Positions 26,486 to 34,383 of a DNA stretch of 64,000 nucleotides are shown here, one piece after another. The notes beneath the pieces are model-generated. The model was not told the DNA's origin. It searched no databases and saw nothing but the letters and a program-made list of their open reading frames with translations. The stretch covers positions 2,418,001 to 2,482,000 of the forward strand of contig NZ_LT627736.1 of NCBI RefSeq assembly GCF_900102005.1, given 5' to 3'. Position numbers and translations under genes: made by a program. This stretch comes from Microbacterium sp. LKL04 (GTDB taxonomy: Bacteria; Actinomycetota; Actinomycetes; Actinomycetales; Microbacteriaceae). How positions within the stretch are numbered: the first letter of the stretch is position 1; each line of letters opens with the position of its first letter.

Positions 26486-26982
26486 GCACCGCACCCCGCA
26501 TTGTCGTCATGGGTCCGAGCGGGTCGGGCAAGACCGCCGTCGGAGCCGCTCTCGCCGTCGATCTCGGCGTGGACTTCGTCGACGCCGACGATCTGCACCC
26601 GCAGGCCAATGTCGAGAAGATGGAGGCGGGCCACCCCCTCGACGACGAGGATCGCGCACCCTGGCTCGACATCGTCGGACAGACCCTCGCCGAGGCGCCC
26701 GGTCTCGTCGTCGCGTGCTCCGCATTGGCCCGCCGCTACCGCGACCGGATCCGCGCCGCCGCGCCTGACGTTCGCTTCGTCGAACTCGTCGTGTCGCCCG
26801 AGGAGCTGGACCGCCGGATGCGTTCGCGTCAGCACTTCATGCCGCCGGCGCTCCTCGCTTCGCAGCTCGCGACCCTCGAGCACCTCGGCGACGACGAGCC
26901 CGGGGTCGCCGTCGAGAACGTCGGCCGCATCCTCGATGTCGCGCGCCGCGCGCGCATCGCGCTCGACGAGCCGGCCGGCTGA
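26482..26982 (+). CDS. Gluconokinase
   Basis: A 166-residue P-loop kinase (GPSGSGKT at 11-18) of the GntK/IdnK family, which phosphorylates gluconate to 6-phosphogluconate. The lid and substrate features DADDLHP, NVEKMEAGHPLDDEDRAPWL and CSALARRYRDRIR are typical. It starts with GTG and overlaps idnD by four bases. It completes the five-gene gluconate/idonate cluster and feeds the pentose phosphate route. Confidence 0.94.
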   Translation: MSTAPRIVVMGPSGSGKTAVGAALAVDLGVDFVDADDLHPQANVEKMEAGHPLDDEDRAPWLDIVGQTLAEAPGLVVACSALARRYRDRIRAAAPDVRFVELVVSPEELDRRMRSRQHFMPPALLASQLATLEHLGDDEPGVAVENVGRILDVARRARIALDEPAG

Positions 26983-27012
26983 GGCGAGCGGAACGCAACC
27001 CCTCGCCCGGAA

Positions 27013-27041
27013 CACGTGGTCACCCGCAGGATGACCACGTG
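27013..27041. promoter_or_regulatory. Perfect 10-bp inverted repeat across the start of the NmrA-like gene
   Basis: CACGTGGTCA at 27013-27022 and TGACCACGTG at 27032-27041 are exact inverses with nine bases between. The GTG start codon of the next gene (27039-27041) is the end of the right arm. It could be an operator that blocks transcription or an RNA hairpin that hides the start codon. Confidence 0.65.
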
Positions 27042-27947
27042 ACCACCACCGTTCTCGTCGCCGGCGCAACCGGCGACCTCGGCAGCCGCATCTCCCGCGA
27101 GCTCCTCCACCACGACGTCCGGCTCCGGGTGCTGACCCGTCCGGGCAGCTCGACCGCGGCCGAGCGCTTCGGCGACGACCCGCGGGTCGAGATCGTGACC
27201 GCCGACTACGCGGACCACGATGCGCTCATGGCCGCGGCATCCGGTGCCGACGTCGTCGTCTCGGCGGTCAGCGGCCTCCGCCCCGTGATCGTCGACGCGC
27301 AGCGCGCGCTGCTCGCCGCGGCCGTCGCGGCGGGCGTGCCGCGCTTCCTGCCGTCGGACTACTCCGCCGACTACCGTCGGCTCACCCCGGGGACGAACCG
27401 CAACCTCGAGCTGCGCCGCGAGTTCGCCGCCGACCTCGACGCGGCCCCGATCCAGGCGACGTCTGTGCTGGGAGGCATGTTCACCGAACTGCTCGCCGGC
27501 CAGGCGCCGCTGATCCTCCGCGACCGCAAGCGCGTCCTCTACTGGTCGTCGGCGGACCAGGTGCTCGACGTGACGACGAAGGACGACACCGCCCGGACCG
27601 TCGCGCTGGTCGCCCTCGACGCCGACGCCCCGCGTGTGGTCGAGGTCGCCGGCGACCGGATCACCGCTCGCCAGGTGGCGGGACTCGCGACCGAGCTCAG
27701 CGGCGACACATTCAGGCTGCAGTGGGCGGGCACGACGGGGACACTGTCGGCCATGGCCGCAGTGGGGCGACGCCTCTCGAGCAACCCCGGCGAGACGTTC
27801 CCCGCCTGGCAGGGCATGCAGTACTTCGTGAGCATGTTCAGCGGCGAGGCCGCGCTGCGCCACGTCGACAACGACCGCTACGGACGCCAGACCTGGACGC
27901 CGGCCCGCGACATCCTCGCCCCCTGGTTGGCAACCACGCGCTCCTAA
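27039..27947 (+). CDS. NmrA-like NAD(P)-binding protein
   Basis: A 302-residue Rossmann-fold protein of the NmrA/isoflavone-reductase type. The nucleotide motif is VAGATGDLGSRISRELL (6-22), followed by LTRPGSS and ADYADHDALMAAASGADVVVS. It lacks a classical catalytic YxxxK; some family members are redox sensors and others reductases. No partner gene is close in the operon sense; a terminator follows. Confidence 0.85.
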   Translation: MTTTVLVAGATGDLGSRISRELLHHDVRLRVLTRPGSSTAAERFGDDPRVEIVTADYADHDALMAAASGADVVVSAVSGLRPVIVDAQRALLAAAVAAGVPRFLPSDYSADYRRLTPGTNRNLELRREFAADLDAAPIQATSVLGGMFTELLAGQAPLILRDRKRVLYWSSADQVLDVTTKDDTARTVALVALDADAPRVVEVAGDRITARQVAGLATELSGDTFRLQWAGTTGTLSAMAAVGRRLSSNPGETFPAWQGMQYFVSMFSGEAALRHVDNDRYGRQTWTPARDILAPWLATTRS

Positions 27948-27954
27948 TCCGCAC

Positions 27955-27978
27955 CCCCCGCGCAAGAGCGGCCGGGGG
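27955..27978 (+). terminator. Hairpin after NmrA-like gene
   Basis: CCCCCG at 27955-27960 pairs with CGGGGG at 27973-27978 across twelve bases, followed by TTCGTCGT. It separates the NmrA-like gene from the prenyltransferase promoter. Confidence 0.55.
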
Positions 27979-27993
27979 TTCGTCGTCGCCGCA

Positions 27994-28038
27994 TACAATC
28001 GCGGGACACGGTCGTCCGCGCCGTCGCCACCCGAGGAG
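27994..28038 (+). promoter_or_regulatory. -10 element and Shine-Dalgarno of the prenyltransferase operon
   Basis: TACAAT at 27994-27999 is a near-perfect -10 box. GAGGAG at 28033-28038 is a strong Shine-Dalgarno ending seven bases before ATC 28046. There is no ATG, GTG or TTG in the right frame between this promoter and residue 40 of the protein. These two elements therefore fix the start at the ATC. Confidence 0.65.
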
Positions 28039-28045
28039 TCCCGCC

Positions 28046-28933
28046 ATCGACCATCAGCCCGCTCCGGCTCCTCGCGTCTCGGCGTGGTCGACGCTCGGCC
28101 GCCTGGTCCACATCTCGCGCCCGGTCCTCTGGATCAACACGATCGGCACCGGCGTGCTGGGCATGTGGCTCACGGGTCAGTTGCTGGATGCCGCGGCGAT
28201 CCCGCTCCTGCTGTGGCTCACGCTGCCGTTCAACCTGCTGATCTACGGCGTGAACGACATCTTCGACCAGGAGACCGACGCGCTGAACGCGCGGAAGGGC
28301 TCGATCGAGGGCGCCCGGATCGAGCCGCGCGAGGTGCGGCTGATCGTCTGGGCGGTCGCGATCACGAACGTGCCGTTCCTCGTCTGGTTCCTCATCGCCT
28401 ACCCGCCCGCGGCCGGCCTGCTGATCCTCCTCTACACGCTCGTCTTCGTCTTCTACTCGGCGCCGCCGCTGCGGTTCAAGCAGCGGCCGTTCCTCGACTC
28501 GATCAGCAACGCCGCCTACGGTCTGCCCCTGCTGATCGTCCCGGTTGCCCTCGGCGAGCCGCCGCTGTGGCCCGCCGTCATCGGACTCCTCGCCTGGAGC
28601 GTCGCGAAGCACGCCTACGACGCGGTGCAGGACATCGACGAGGACCGTGAGGCCGGCATCCGGACGACCGCCGTCCTCCTCGGCCCGCGCGGCACCGCGG
28701 TGTGGAGCGGATGCTGGTGGCTCGCCTCCACCGTCCTGTTCGCGCTCGTGAGCATCCCCGTCGCAGCGGTCAACCTCGCGATCGCGGGCGTCCTCGTCGG
28801 ATGGATGCTGGTGCGTCCGACCCCCGCGACCGGGCGTCGCCTGTACCCGGTGTCGATCGCGTTCCCCTATGTCGCCGGTTCGGTCGCGAGCGGACTGCAG
28901 CTGACGAAGATGTTCTTCGAGGTGTACGGATGA
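28046..28933 (+). CDS. UbiA family prenyltransferase, apparent ATC start
   Basis: A 295-residue membrane prenyltransferase with eight or nine segments. The two aspartate motifs are NDIFDQETDALN (near 72) and DAVQDIDEDRE (near 194), which bind the prenyl diphosphate through Mg2+. It resembles the actinobacterial lycopene elongase and 4-hydroxybenzoate types. Reading begins (I/M)DHQPAPAPRVSAW. The only codon at the right distance from the Shine-Dalgarno is ATC. The stop overlaps the next gene (ATGA), so it is coupled to the CrtI-like gene. Confidence 0.88.
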   Translation: MDHQPAPAPRVSAWSTLGRLVHISRPVLWINTIGTGVLGMWLTGQLLDAAAIPLLLWLTLPFNLLIYGVNDIFDQETDALNARKGSIEGARIEPREVRLIVWAVAITNVPFLVWFLIAYPPAAGLLILLYTLVFVFYSAPPLRFKQRPFLDSISNAAYGLPLLIVPVALGEPPLWPAVIGLLAWSVAKHAYDAVQDIDEDREAGIRTTAVLLGPRGTAVWSGCWWLASTVLFALVSIPVAAVNLAIAGVLVGWMLVRPTPATGRRLYPVSIAFPYVAGSVASGLQLTKMFFEVYG

Positions 28934-30318
28934 GCCGCATCGTCGTCATCGGCGCAGGACTCGGGGGGCTGGCGGCATCCGCTCTGCTGGCCCGCGCCGG
29001 ACACGACGTGACCCTGCTCGAGCGGGCCGTGACGGTCGGCGGTAAGAGTAGGCGGCTCGAGGTCGACGGCGAGCGCATCGACTCCGGCCCCTCGCTCGTG
29101 ACGTTCCCCGGCGTGTGGCAGGAGCTGTGCGCCCGCCTCGGCACGGACCCCGGCGCCCTCGAGCTGGAGCGGCTGCCCGAGGTCGGCCGCTACTACTACG
29201 AGGGCGAGGAGGTCACCCTCCCCGTGCCGCCCGAGCACCGCTGGTACCCGGCGTGGAAGCGGTTCAGCGACGAGCACGCTCCCCTCGCCGACGACGTGAC
29301 CGCGCTTCTCGTCGCTGACCCGCTCGACCGGCGCTCACTGCCCGCGCTGCGGCGACTGCTCGCCGTGTACGGGCCGCGGCTGAGCACGCGGGCATACCTC
29401 GACAGCCTGACGTGGATGCCCGACGGCCTCCGCGAGATCATCGCCATCCACACACTCAACGCCGGCGTCCCGCCCGAGCGGACGCCTGCGCTCTACGCGA
29501 GCATGCCGGCCGTGATGGCGGCATCCGGTGTGTGGGTCCCCCGCGGCGGCGTCTACGAGATCCCGCTCGCGCTGGAGCGCATGGCGGATGCCGCGGGTGT
29601 CGACATCCGCACGGGTCAGTCCGTGACGGGCATCGAGCACGGACGGGTCACGACGACGGGCGGATCGTTCGAGGCCGACATCGTCGTGAGCGCGCTCGAC
29701 GCGGACCGGGTCGACGCCCTTCTCGGCAGGCGGCGGCGCACACCGGGCGCCCTGTCGTGCTCGGCCGTCGCGATCTACGGCACGCTCCGCGAGCCGCTCC
29801 CCGAGTGGATCGCCGCGCACAGCGTCATCCTCCCCACGAAGCCCGACGCCCTGCACCGCAGCCTCGCCGCGGGCGACGAGCCCGCCGACACGATGGCGTT
29901 CGTCAACCTCTACCGCGCCGGCCAGGTCTACCCGAACGACCGCAGCACGCTCGCCGTCCTGCTGACCGCCCCGGCCGACGGGTCGGGGTACAGCCTCGAG
30001 CACCCGTTCGTGCGGCGCGAGGTCGAACGGATCTCCCGCACGATGGGCCTCGACGGGCTGCTGACCGATGCGATGACGGATGCCGCGGTCCTCGACCCCG
30101 CGTACTTCGGGACGTTCGGCGAGCACCACGGCGCCCTCTACGGTGCCGCCCGTCCTCTGTGGATGAGCGGACCGTTCCACCGGCCTGCGCACCACGATCT
30201 CCGGCGGCCGTGGCTGTGGCGCGTCGGCGCCTCCGTGCACCCCGGCGGCGGCATCCCGGCGGTGCTCGGCGGAGCGATGATGGTGACCGAGAAGCTGCTG
30301 AGGAGGCATCCCGCATGA
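28930..30318 (+). CDS. CrtI-like FAD-dependent oxidoreductase
   Basis: A 462-residue flavoprotein related to phytoene desaturases. The N-terminal dinucleotide motif is VIGAGLGGLAASALLARAG, followed by LERAVTVGGKSRRLEVDG and DSGPSLVTFPGVW. The C-terminal FAD signature VGASVHPGGGIPAVLGGAMM is intact. With the prenyltransferase and the following protein it forms a coupled trio. It may desaturate or otherwise modify an isoprenoid; no crtB, crtE or cyclase is nearby, so carotenoid synthesis is not shown. Confidence 0.87.
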   Translation: MSRIVVIGAGLGGLAASALLARAGHDVTLLERAVTVGGKSRRLEVDGERIDSGPSLVTFPGVWQELCARLGTDPGALELERLPEVGRYYYEGEEVTLPVPPEHRWYPAWKRFSDEHAPLADDVTALLVADPLDRRSLPALRRLLAVYGPRLSTRAYLDSLTWMPDGLREIIAIHTLNAGVPPERTPALYASMPAVMAASGVWVPRGGVYEIPLALERMADAAGVDIRTGQSVTGIEHGRVTTTGGSFEADIVVSALDADRVDALLGRRRRTPGALSCSAVAIYGTLREPLPEWIAAHSVILPTKPDALHRSLAAGDEPADTMAFVNLYRAGQVYPNDRSTLAVLLTAPADGSGYSLEHPFVRREVERISRTMGLDGLLTDAMTDAAVLDPAYFGTFGEHHGALYGAARPLWMSGPFHRPAHHDLRRPWLWRVGASVHPGGGIPAVLGGAMMVTEKLLRRHPA

Positions 30319-30764
30319 CGACGACCCTGCTCGAGGACTTCCTCTCCGGCGAGACGGACCGCGTGCTCCATGCGACGTGGCAGGTGCTCGGCAGTCGCGA
30401 CCCCGACCTGGTGGACCCGCTCGTGCCGCACGTCGCCCGCATCCGGAAGGCCACGGAGAAGCTCAATCTCGGCGGCTTGATCCGGCCCAATTCGGCGAAC
30501 GTCGAGTTCGCCCTCGCGAAGCTAGAGCACCGGGCCAACCGGTCGTGCTGGTGCGAAGACTACCCGGGTCCCGAGCACCGCGACCCACGCAAGGAAGAGG
30601 ACGCGGGGAACATCCGCATCCTCTCGACGAGCGAACCCGGCTGGTCGATGACCTACGAATGCGAGTGCACGATCTGCGGGCGCATCTACGACGTCGAGCA
30701 GGGCGACTACCACGTCATGTGGTGGCGTTGGCGGCCGCGCGGAGTCAAGCGCCCGAAGTCCTGA
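30315..30764 (+). CDS. Unknown cysteine-rich protein, third gene of the isoprenoid trio
   Basis: A 149-residue protein overlapping the CrtI-like gene by four bases. The N-terminal half is helical (HATWQVLGSRDPDLVDPLVPHVARIRKATEKL). The C-terminal half has two cysteine clusters, SCWCEDYPGPEHRDP and YECECTICGRIYDV, that could bind zinc like a ribbon. It ends in a tryptophan-rich basic tail (VMWWRWRPRGVKRPKS). No family is recognised. Coupling suggests it acts with the two membrane-linked enzymes. Confidence 0.8.
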   Translation: MTTTLLEDFLSGETDRVLHATWQVLGSRDPDLVDPLVPHVARIRKATEKLNLGGLIRPNSANVEFALAKLEHRANRSCWCEDYPGPEHRDPRKEEDAGNIRILSTSEPGWSMTYECECTICGRIYDVEQGDYHVMWWRWRPRGVKRPKS

Positions 30765-30769
30765 CGCCG

Positions 30770-31342
30770 CTAGGCCGTGCGGCGCACGTACTCCTCGATC
30801 GCGACACCCGAGGCGAACTCGCGCACACGCGTCCGCGTGAAGGGGTACTCCGCCGGGGCGGCCTCACCGAACAAGCGGATGCCGGAGCCCAGAGCGACCG
30901 GGTGGCGCTTCAGCACGAGCCGGTCGATCTCGGGCAGCAACGCCCCGGCGAGCTCGCCGCCACCGCACAGCCAGATGTCCGCGCCGTCCTCGGCCTTGAG
31001 GGACCGGACGGTCGCCACCGGATCGTTCGTCAGGGAGACCGACGGGTCGACATCGCGCTCCCGGCGGCTGGCGACGATCTGCCGGAGGTGCGGGTACGGG
31101 CTCGTGATCCCGGCATCCAGCGCGGGAATCAGCGTGTTCCACCCCATGATCACGGTGTCGAACGTGGTGTTCGGTGATTGGATGCCGACCGCCCGCTGCA
31201 CGTGCCCAGGCAGCGCGTCGGCGTACTCGCCGAAGATGACAGCGTTGTGGTCGCCCTCGATGAGGAAGGCGTCGTACCCGCCGTTCTCATCGGCGATGCA
31301 GCCGTCGATGCTGACGGCGACGTAGTAGACGAGGTCTCGCAT
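30770..31342 (-). CDS. Dihydrofolate reductase family protein (RibD C-terminal domain)
   Basis: A 190-residue reductase-fold protein beginning MRDLVYYVAVSIDGCIADENGGYDAF. The family phrases VIMGWNTLIPAL and DIWLCGGGELAGALLPEIDRLVLK are clear, with a ligand-binding glycine loop (CGGGELAG). Such proteins are NADPH reductases related to riboflavin RibD; the substrate is unknown. It lies 29 bases upstream of the dnaB stop on the same strand. Confidence 0.88.
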   Translation of the reverse strand: MRDLVYYVAVSIDGCIADENGGYDAFLIEGDHNAVIFGEYADALPGHVQRAVGIQSPNTTFDTVIMGWNTLIPALDAGITSPYPHLRQIVASRRERDVDPSVSLTNDPVATVRSLKAEDGADIWLCGGGELAGALLPEIDRLVLKRHPVALGSGIRLFGEAAPAEYPFTRTRVREFASGVAIEEYVRRTA

Positions 31343-31371
31343 CGGTGTCCTCTCCGGAAGGTCCGGCCTGC

Positions 31372-32742
31372 TCAGTCCATCCCGACGGCCATGTCGGTGA
31401 AGCGCGAGAAGTGACCCTGGAACGCAACGACGACCGTGTCGGTCGGGCCGTTGCGGTGCTTGGCGACGATCAGGTCAGCCTCGCCGGCGCGGGGGCTGTC
31501 CTTCTCGTACGCGGCTTCGCGGTGCAGCAGGATGACGATGTCGGCATCCTGCTCGATCGAGCCCGATTCACGCAGGTCGCTGATGGCAGGCTTCTTGTCG
31601 GCGCGCTGCTCGGCACCACGGTTCAGCTGCGACAGGGCGATCACGGGAACCTGCAGCTCCTTCGCCAGCAGCTTCAGCGCACGGGAGAACTCCGAGACCT
31701 CCTGCTGACGGGACTCGACGCGCTTACCGCTCGTCATGAGCTGGAGGTAGTCGATGACGACCATCTCGAGTCCGACGCGCTGCTTGAGCTTGCGGCACTT
31801 CGCGCGGATCTCGACGAGCGTCATGTTCGGGCTGTCGTCGATGTACAGCGGCGCATCGTTGATGCGACCGCGGGTCGAGGCGATCGTGGTCCAGTCGCGG
31901 CTGTCGAGCATGCCCTTGCGCATGCTCTGCAGCGGCACCGCACCCTCGGCGCTCATGAGTCGCATAGCGATCTCGCTGCGCCCCATTTCGAGCGAGAAGA
32001 ACACGGTGGGGCGGTTGTGCTTGATGGCGGCCGCGCGAGCGAAGTCGAGCGCGAGCGTCGACTTACCCATGGCGGGACGAGCGGCGACGACGACCATCTG
32101 TCCGCCGTGCAGGCCGTTGGTGAGCTGGTCGAGGGCAGCGAACCCGGTCGGGATGCCGGTCATCTGACCGTCGCGTCCGCGCGCGGCTTCGATCTCCTCG
32201 ACAGCGGCGTCAACGGCGACCTGCAGGGGAACGTAGTCCTCGGACTGCTCCTGCCCGGTCACCGAGTAGATCTCGGCCTGCGCGTTGTTGACGAGGTCGA
32301 GAGCCTCGCCCTGGCCGTTGTAGCCCATCTGCACGATGCGGGTGCCGGCTTCGACGAGGCGACGGAGCAGTGCTCGCTCCCGCACGATCGAGGCGTAGTA
32401 GGCCGCGTTCGCTGCGGTGGGGACGATCGACGTGAGGGAGTGCAGGTAGTCCGCGCCGCCGGCGCGCTGCAGATCGCCGGTCTTGATCAGCTCATCCGTC
32501 ACGGCGACGACATCGGTGGGCTCACCGTGCGAGTAGAGGGAGAGGACGGCTTCGAAGATCAGCTCGTGCTTGGGCACGTAGAAGTCGGTTCCCCGAAGGG
32601 CCTCGATGACATCGGCGACCGCGTCTCCCGAGAGGAGCATGCCGCCCAGGGTGCTCTGTTCCGCGAGCATGTCGTGCGGCGGGGTGCGTTCCGGACCGCG
32701 GGATCCGCCGATTCGGTCGTCAGACAGGTCCGCGATCGACAT
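31372..32742 (-). CDS. dnaB: Replicative DNA helicase DnaB
   Basis: A 456-residue hexameric helicase that unwinds DNA at the fork. The N-terminal DnaB domain (AEQSTLGGMLLSGDAVADVI) is followed by the RecA-like motor with Walker A ARPAMGKSTL (221-230) and Walker B MVVIDYLQLMTS. The sensor PVIALSQLNRGAEQR is present. No intein interrupts it. The start MSIADLSDDRIGG at ATG 32742 is chosen over the longer frame. Upstream lies a DnaA-box cluster. Confidence 0.96.
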   Translation of the reverse strand: MSIADLSDDRIGGSRGPERTPPHDMLAEQSTLGGMLLSGDAVADVIEALRGTDFYVPKHELIFEAVLSLYSHGEPTDVVAVTDELIKTGDLQRAGGADYLHSLTSIVPTAANAAYYASIVRERALLRRLVEAGTRIVQMGYNGQGEALDLVNNAQAEIYSVTGQEQSEDYVPLQVAVDAAVEEIEAARGRDGQMTGIPTGFAALDQLTNGLHGGQMVVVAARPAMGKSTLALDFARAAAIKHNRPTVFFSLEMGRSEIAMRLMSAEGAVPLQSMRKGMLDSRDWTTIASTRGRINDAPLYIDDSPNMTLVEIRAKCRKLKQRVGLEMVVIDYLQLMTSGKRVESRQQEVSEFSRALKLLAKELQVPVIALSQLNRGAEQRADKKPAISDLRESGSIEQDADIVILLHREAAYEKDSPRAGEADLIVAKHRNGPTDTVVVAFQGHFSRFTDMAVGMD

Positions 32743-33193
32743 CCAAGCCCCTCTTCCGGACCTGCTGGAAGGCCCTCGCACACGCTAGGGAGGGGCTCGG
32801 ACACACGCAAACCGGCCTGTGGATAACTGTGTGGAGAATCTGCGCGAAACGCCGCTCACCCTGTGCAGAGAGCCTGTGGACAACGCGTGGAATCTCCGTG
32901 TTGGGAGCGCAGGAATAGAACTTTGATCTGGACTTTGCTTTCCCACAGCCTGTGGATGGCTAACCGACCTCAAGTGGCGCTTGAAGGTTCAGGGTTATCC
33001 CCACACATGTGCAGAATCCGCGATTTGTCAAATGAGAAAGTCGGCCGGTTTCTGCGGTTTGCTCACCCCTCAAAAGGATGCCCGAAGTGCTCTTGTCAAA
33101 TTCATAGGAAGTCGGTACCGTGGCTGTTCCAGGCACCCCGCAGAACGCGGCCATCACGGCGCGCGTTCCGATGAGACATCGTGGAGGTGACCT
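32743..33193. promoter_or_regulatory. 450-bp intergenic region with DnaA-box-like sites between dnaB and the surface genes
   Basis: The longest gene-free stretch of the window. DnaA-box-like sites: TGTGGATAA 32818-32826 (perfect inverse of TTATCCACA), TGTGGACAA 32875-32883 (inverse of TTGTCCACA), TGTGGATGG 32951-32959, and TTATCCCCACA 32995-33005. CCACAG-C-CTGTGG at 32943-32955 is a palindrome. From about 33001 the sequence is clearly less GC-rich. TTGTCAAAT occurs twice (33025-33033 and 33093-33101). It must hold the promoters of dnaB (leftward) and of the rightward surface-protein genes. Confidence 0.6.
33093..33121 (+). promoter_or_regulatory. Probable promoter of the octad-repeat surface protein
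   Basis: TTGTCA at 33093-33098 and TACCGT at 33116-33121 are separated by 17 bases, a canonical spacing. A transcript would have a 65-base leader before the GTG at 33194, which is preceded by GGAGGTGA. Confidence 0.55.
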
Positions 33194-34288
33194 GTGCCTA
33201 CAACGCAACGAGCGTTCGTCCGACTCGGTCTCCTCGCTGCGGTCGGACTCGGCGTCGCCCTGCTCTGGGTGGCCTTCGCGGTCGTGTTGAGCGCATCGCA
33301 CGCCCATGCCGCCGACCGCGAAGACGATGGGCTCCTCAGCGGGGTGACCAAGGTCGTCGGACGGACCGTTGCACCGGTGACCGACAAGGTCGTGAAGCCC
33401 GTTACCGACAAGCTCGTCACGCCCGTGGCCGAGAAGGCGGTCGCGCCCGTCATCGAGAAGGTCGTCACACCCGTCGCCGACAAGATCGTGAAGCCGGTGG
33501 CCGAGAAGGCGGTGAAGCCCGTCACGGACAAGGTCGTCACCCCCGTGACCGACAAGGTCGTGCAGCCTGTCACAGACAAGATCGTGAAGCCGGTCGTCGA
33601 CAAGGTGGTCGCGCCCGTCACCGACAAGGTCGTGAAGCCCGTCGTCGAAACGGCGGTGAAGCCCGTCACCGATACCGTCCTGCCTCCCGTCGTCACCGTC
33701 GTGACGCCCATCACGGACAGTGTCGTCGTTCCTATCGTGGATGCCGTCCGCCCGGTTATCGAGCCGGTTGTGAACGCGATCGACCCGGTGATCGAGACCG
33801 TGCTCCCCCCGGTCGTTGACGCCATCGACCCCGTGACGGAGCCCGTCACACCGGGCCTCGGGGTCATTCCCGCTTACCCTCTGCCGGTGTCGCCTGATGC
33901 CGACGCTTCCGCGACCGGCACGACACCCGCCGCGACCGCTGTCGGTGCGCTTTCGACGCCAGCTTCTGCCGCACGGGTCAGCCCCGCTGCTCTGACAACG
34001 CGTGACGCCTTCCAGGCGACCGTGGCGGCTCGTTCCGCCGACGTATCGTCGGCCGTTGCCGGGCTCGCGGCATCCCCCACGCCTGACACCGCCCCGCCCG
34101 CGCCCGCAGCGCCCCTGGCGGGAACCGGTTCTCTGACGTCCGCTTCCTCCGGAGGGGCTGCCGGGCTGTTCGCCCTGCTTCCGTTCGGCTTCCCCGTTGC
34201 GCACCGTGCCTGGGCGCGTCGGGGACGGCCGCACGACGAGCACGGCCTGCCCGCACCCTTCTTCGACAGCGACGTCTCTCCCGACTGA
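33194..34288 (+). CDS. Secreted protein with an eight-residue repeat (KVVxPVTD)
   Basis: A 364-residue protein starting at GTG 33194 behind GGAGGTGA. Residues 1-39 are a signal peptide (LLAAVGLGVALLWVAFAVVLS, cut near AHA-AD). Residues 57-220 are about twenty octads of the pattern xxVxPVxx (KVVKPVTD, KLVTPVAE, KIVKPVVD), later becoming DAIDPVTE. Then comes an alanine-, threonine- and proline-rich stalk, a hydrophobic stretch GAAGLFALLPFGFPV and a charged tail. Such a repeat could form an elongated rod or amphipathic helix. No family is recognised. It precedes the chaplin-like gene. Confidence 0.75.
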   Translation: MPTTQRAFVRLGLLAAVGLGVALLWVAFAVVLSASHAHAADREDDGLLSGVTKVVGRTVAPVTDKVVKPVTDKLVTPVAEKAVAPVIEKVVTPVADKIVKPVAEKAVKPVTDKVVTPVTDKVVQPVTDKIVKPVVDKVVAPVTDKVVKPVVETAVKPVTDTVLPPVVTVVTPITDSVVVPIVDAVRPVIEPVVNAIDPVIETVLPPVVDAIDPVTEPVTPGLGVIPAYPLPVSPDADASATGTTPAATAVGALSTPASAARVSPAALTTRDAFQATVAARSADVSSAVAGLAASPTPDTAPPAPAAPLAGTGSLTSASSGGAAGLFALLPFGFPVAHRAWARRGRPHDEHGLPAPFFDSDVSPD

Positions 34289-34298
34289 CGGGGATTGC

Positions 34299-34316
34299 GC
34301 CGCGCGTTTTCGCGGC
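34299..34316 (+). terminator. Short hairpin between the two surface genes
   Basis: GCCGCG at 34299-34304 pairs with CGCGGC at 34311-34316 around CGTTTT. It lies just after the stop of the octad-repeat gene. A weak terminator or attenuator. Confidence 0.35.
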
Positions 34317-34383
34317 ACGCATCCCGCACGTCCCACGTGAGGGCGCATCCGCGCCATCCCCAGTCATCTTCCAGGAGAGAGAA

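Noticed and set aside
27722..28045. Upstream ATG 27722 as start of the prenyltransferase
   Set aside because: The extension overlaps the end of the NmrA-like gene and its terminator and promoter, and reads as arginine-rich shadow.
32743..33193. Chromosomal origin oriC at the DnaA-box cluster
   Set aside because: dnaA and dnaN are not adjacent; the order parB-parA-rsmG-jag-yidC places oriC to the right of the window. Kept only as a regulatory or titration site.
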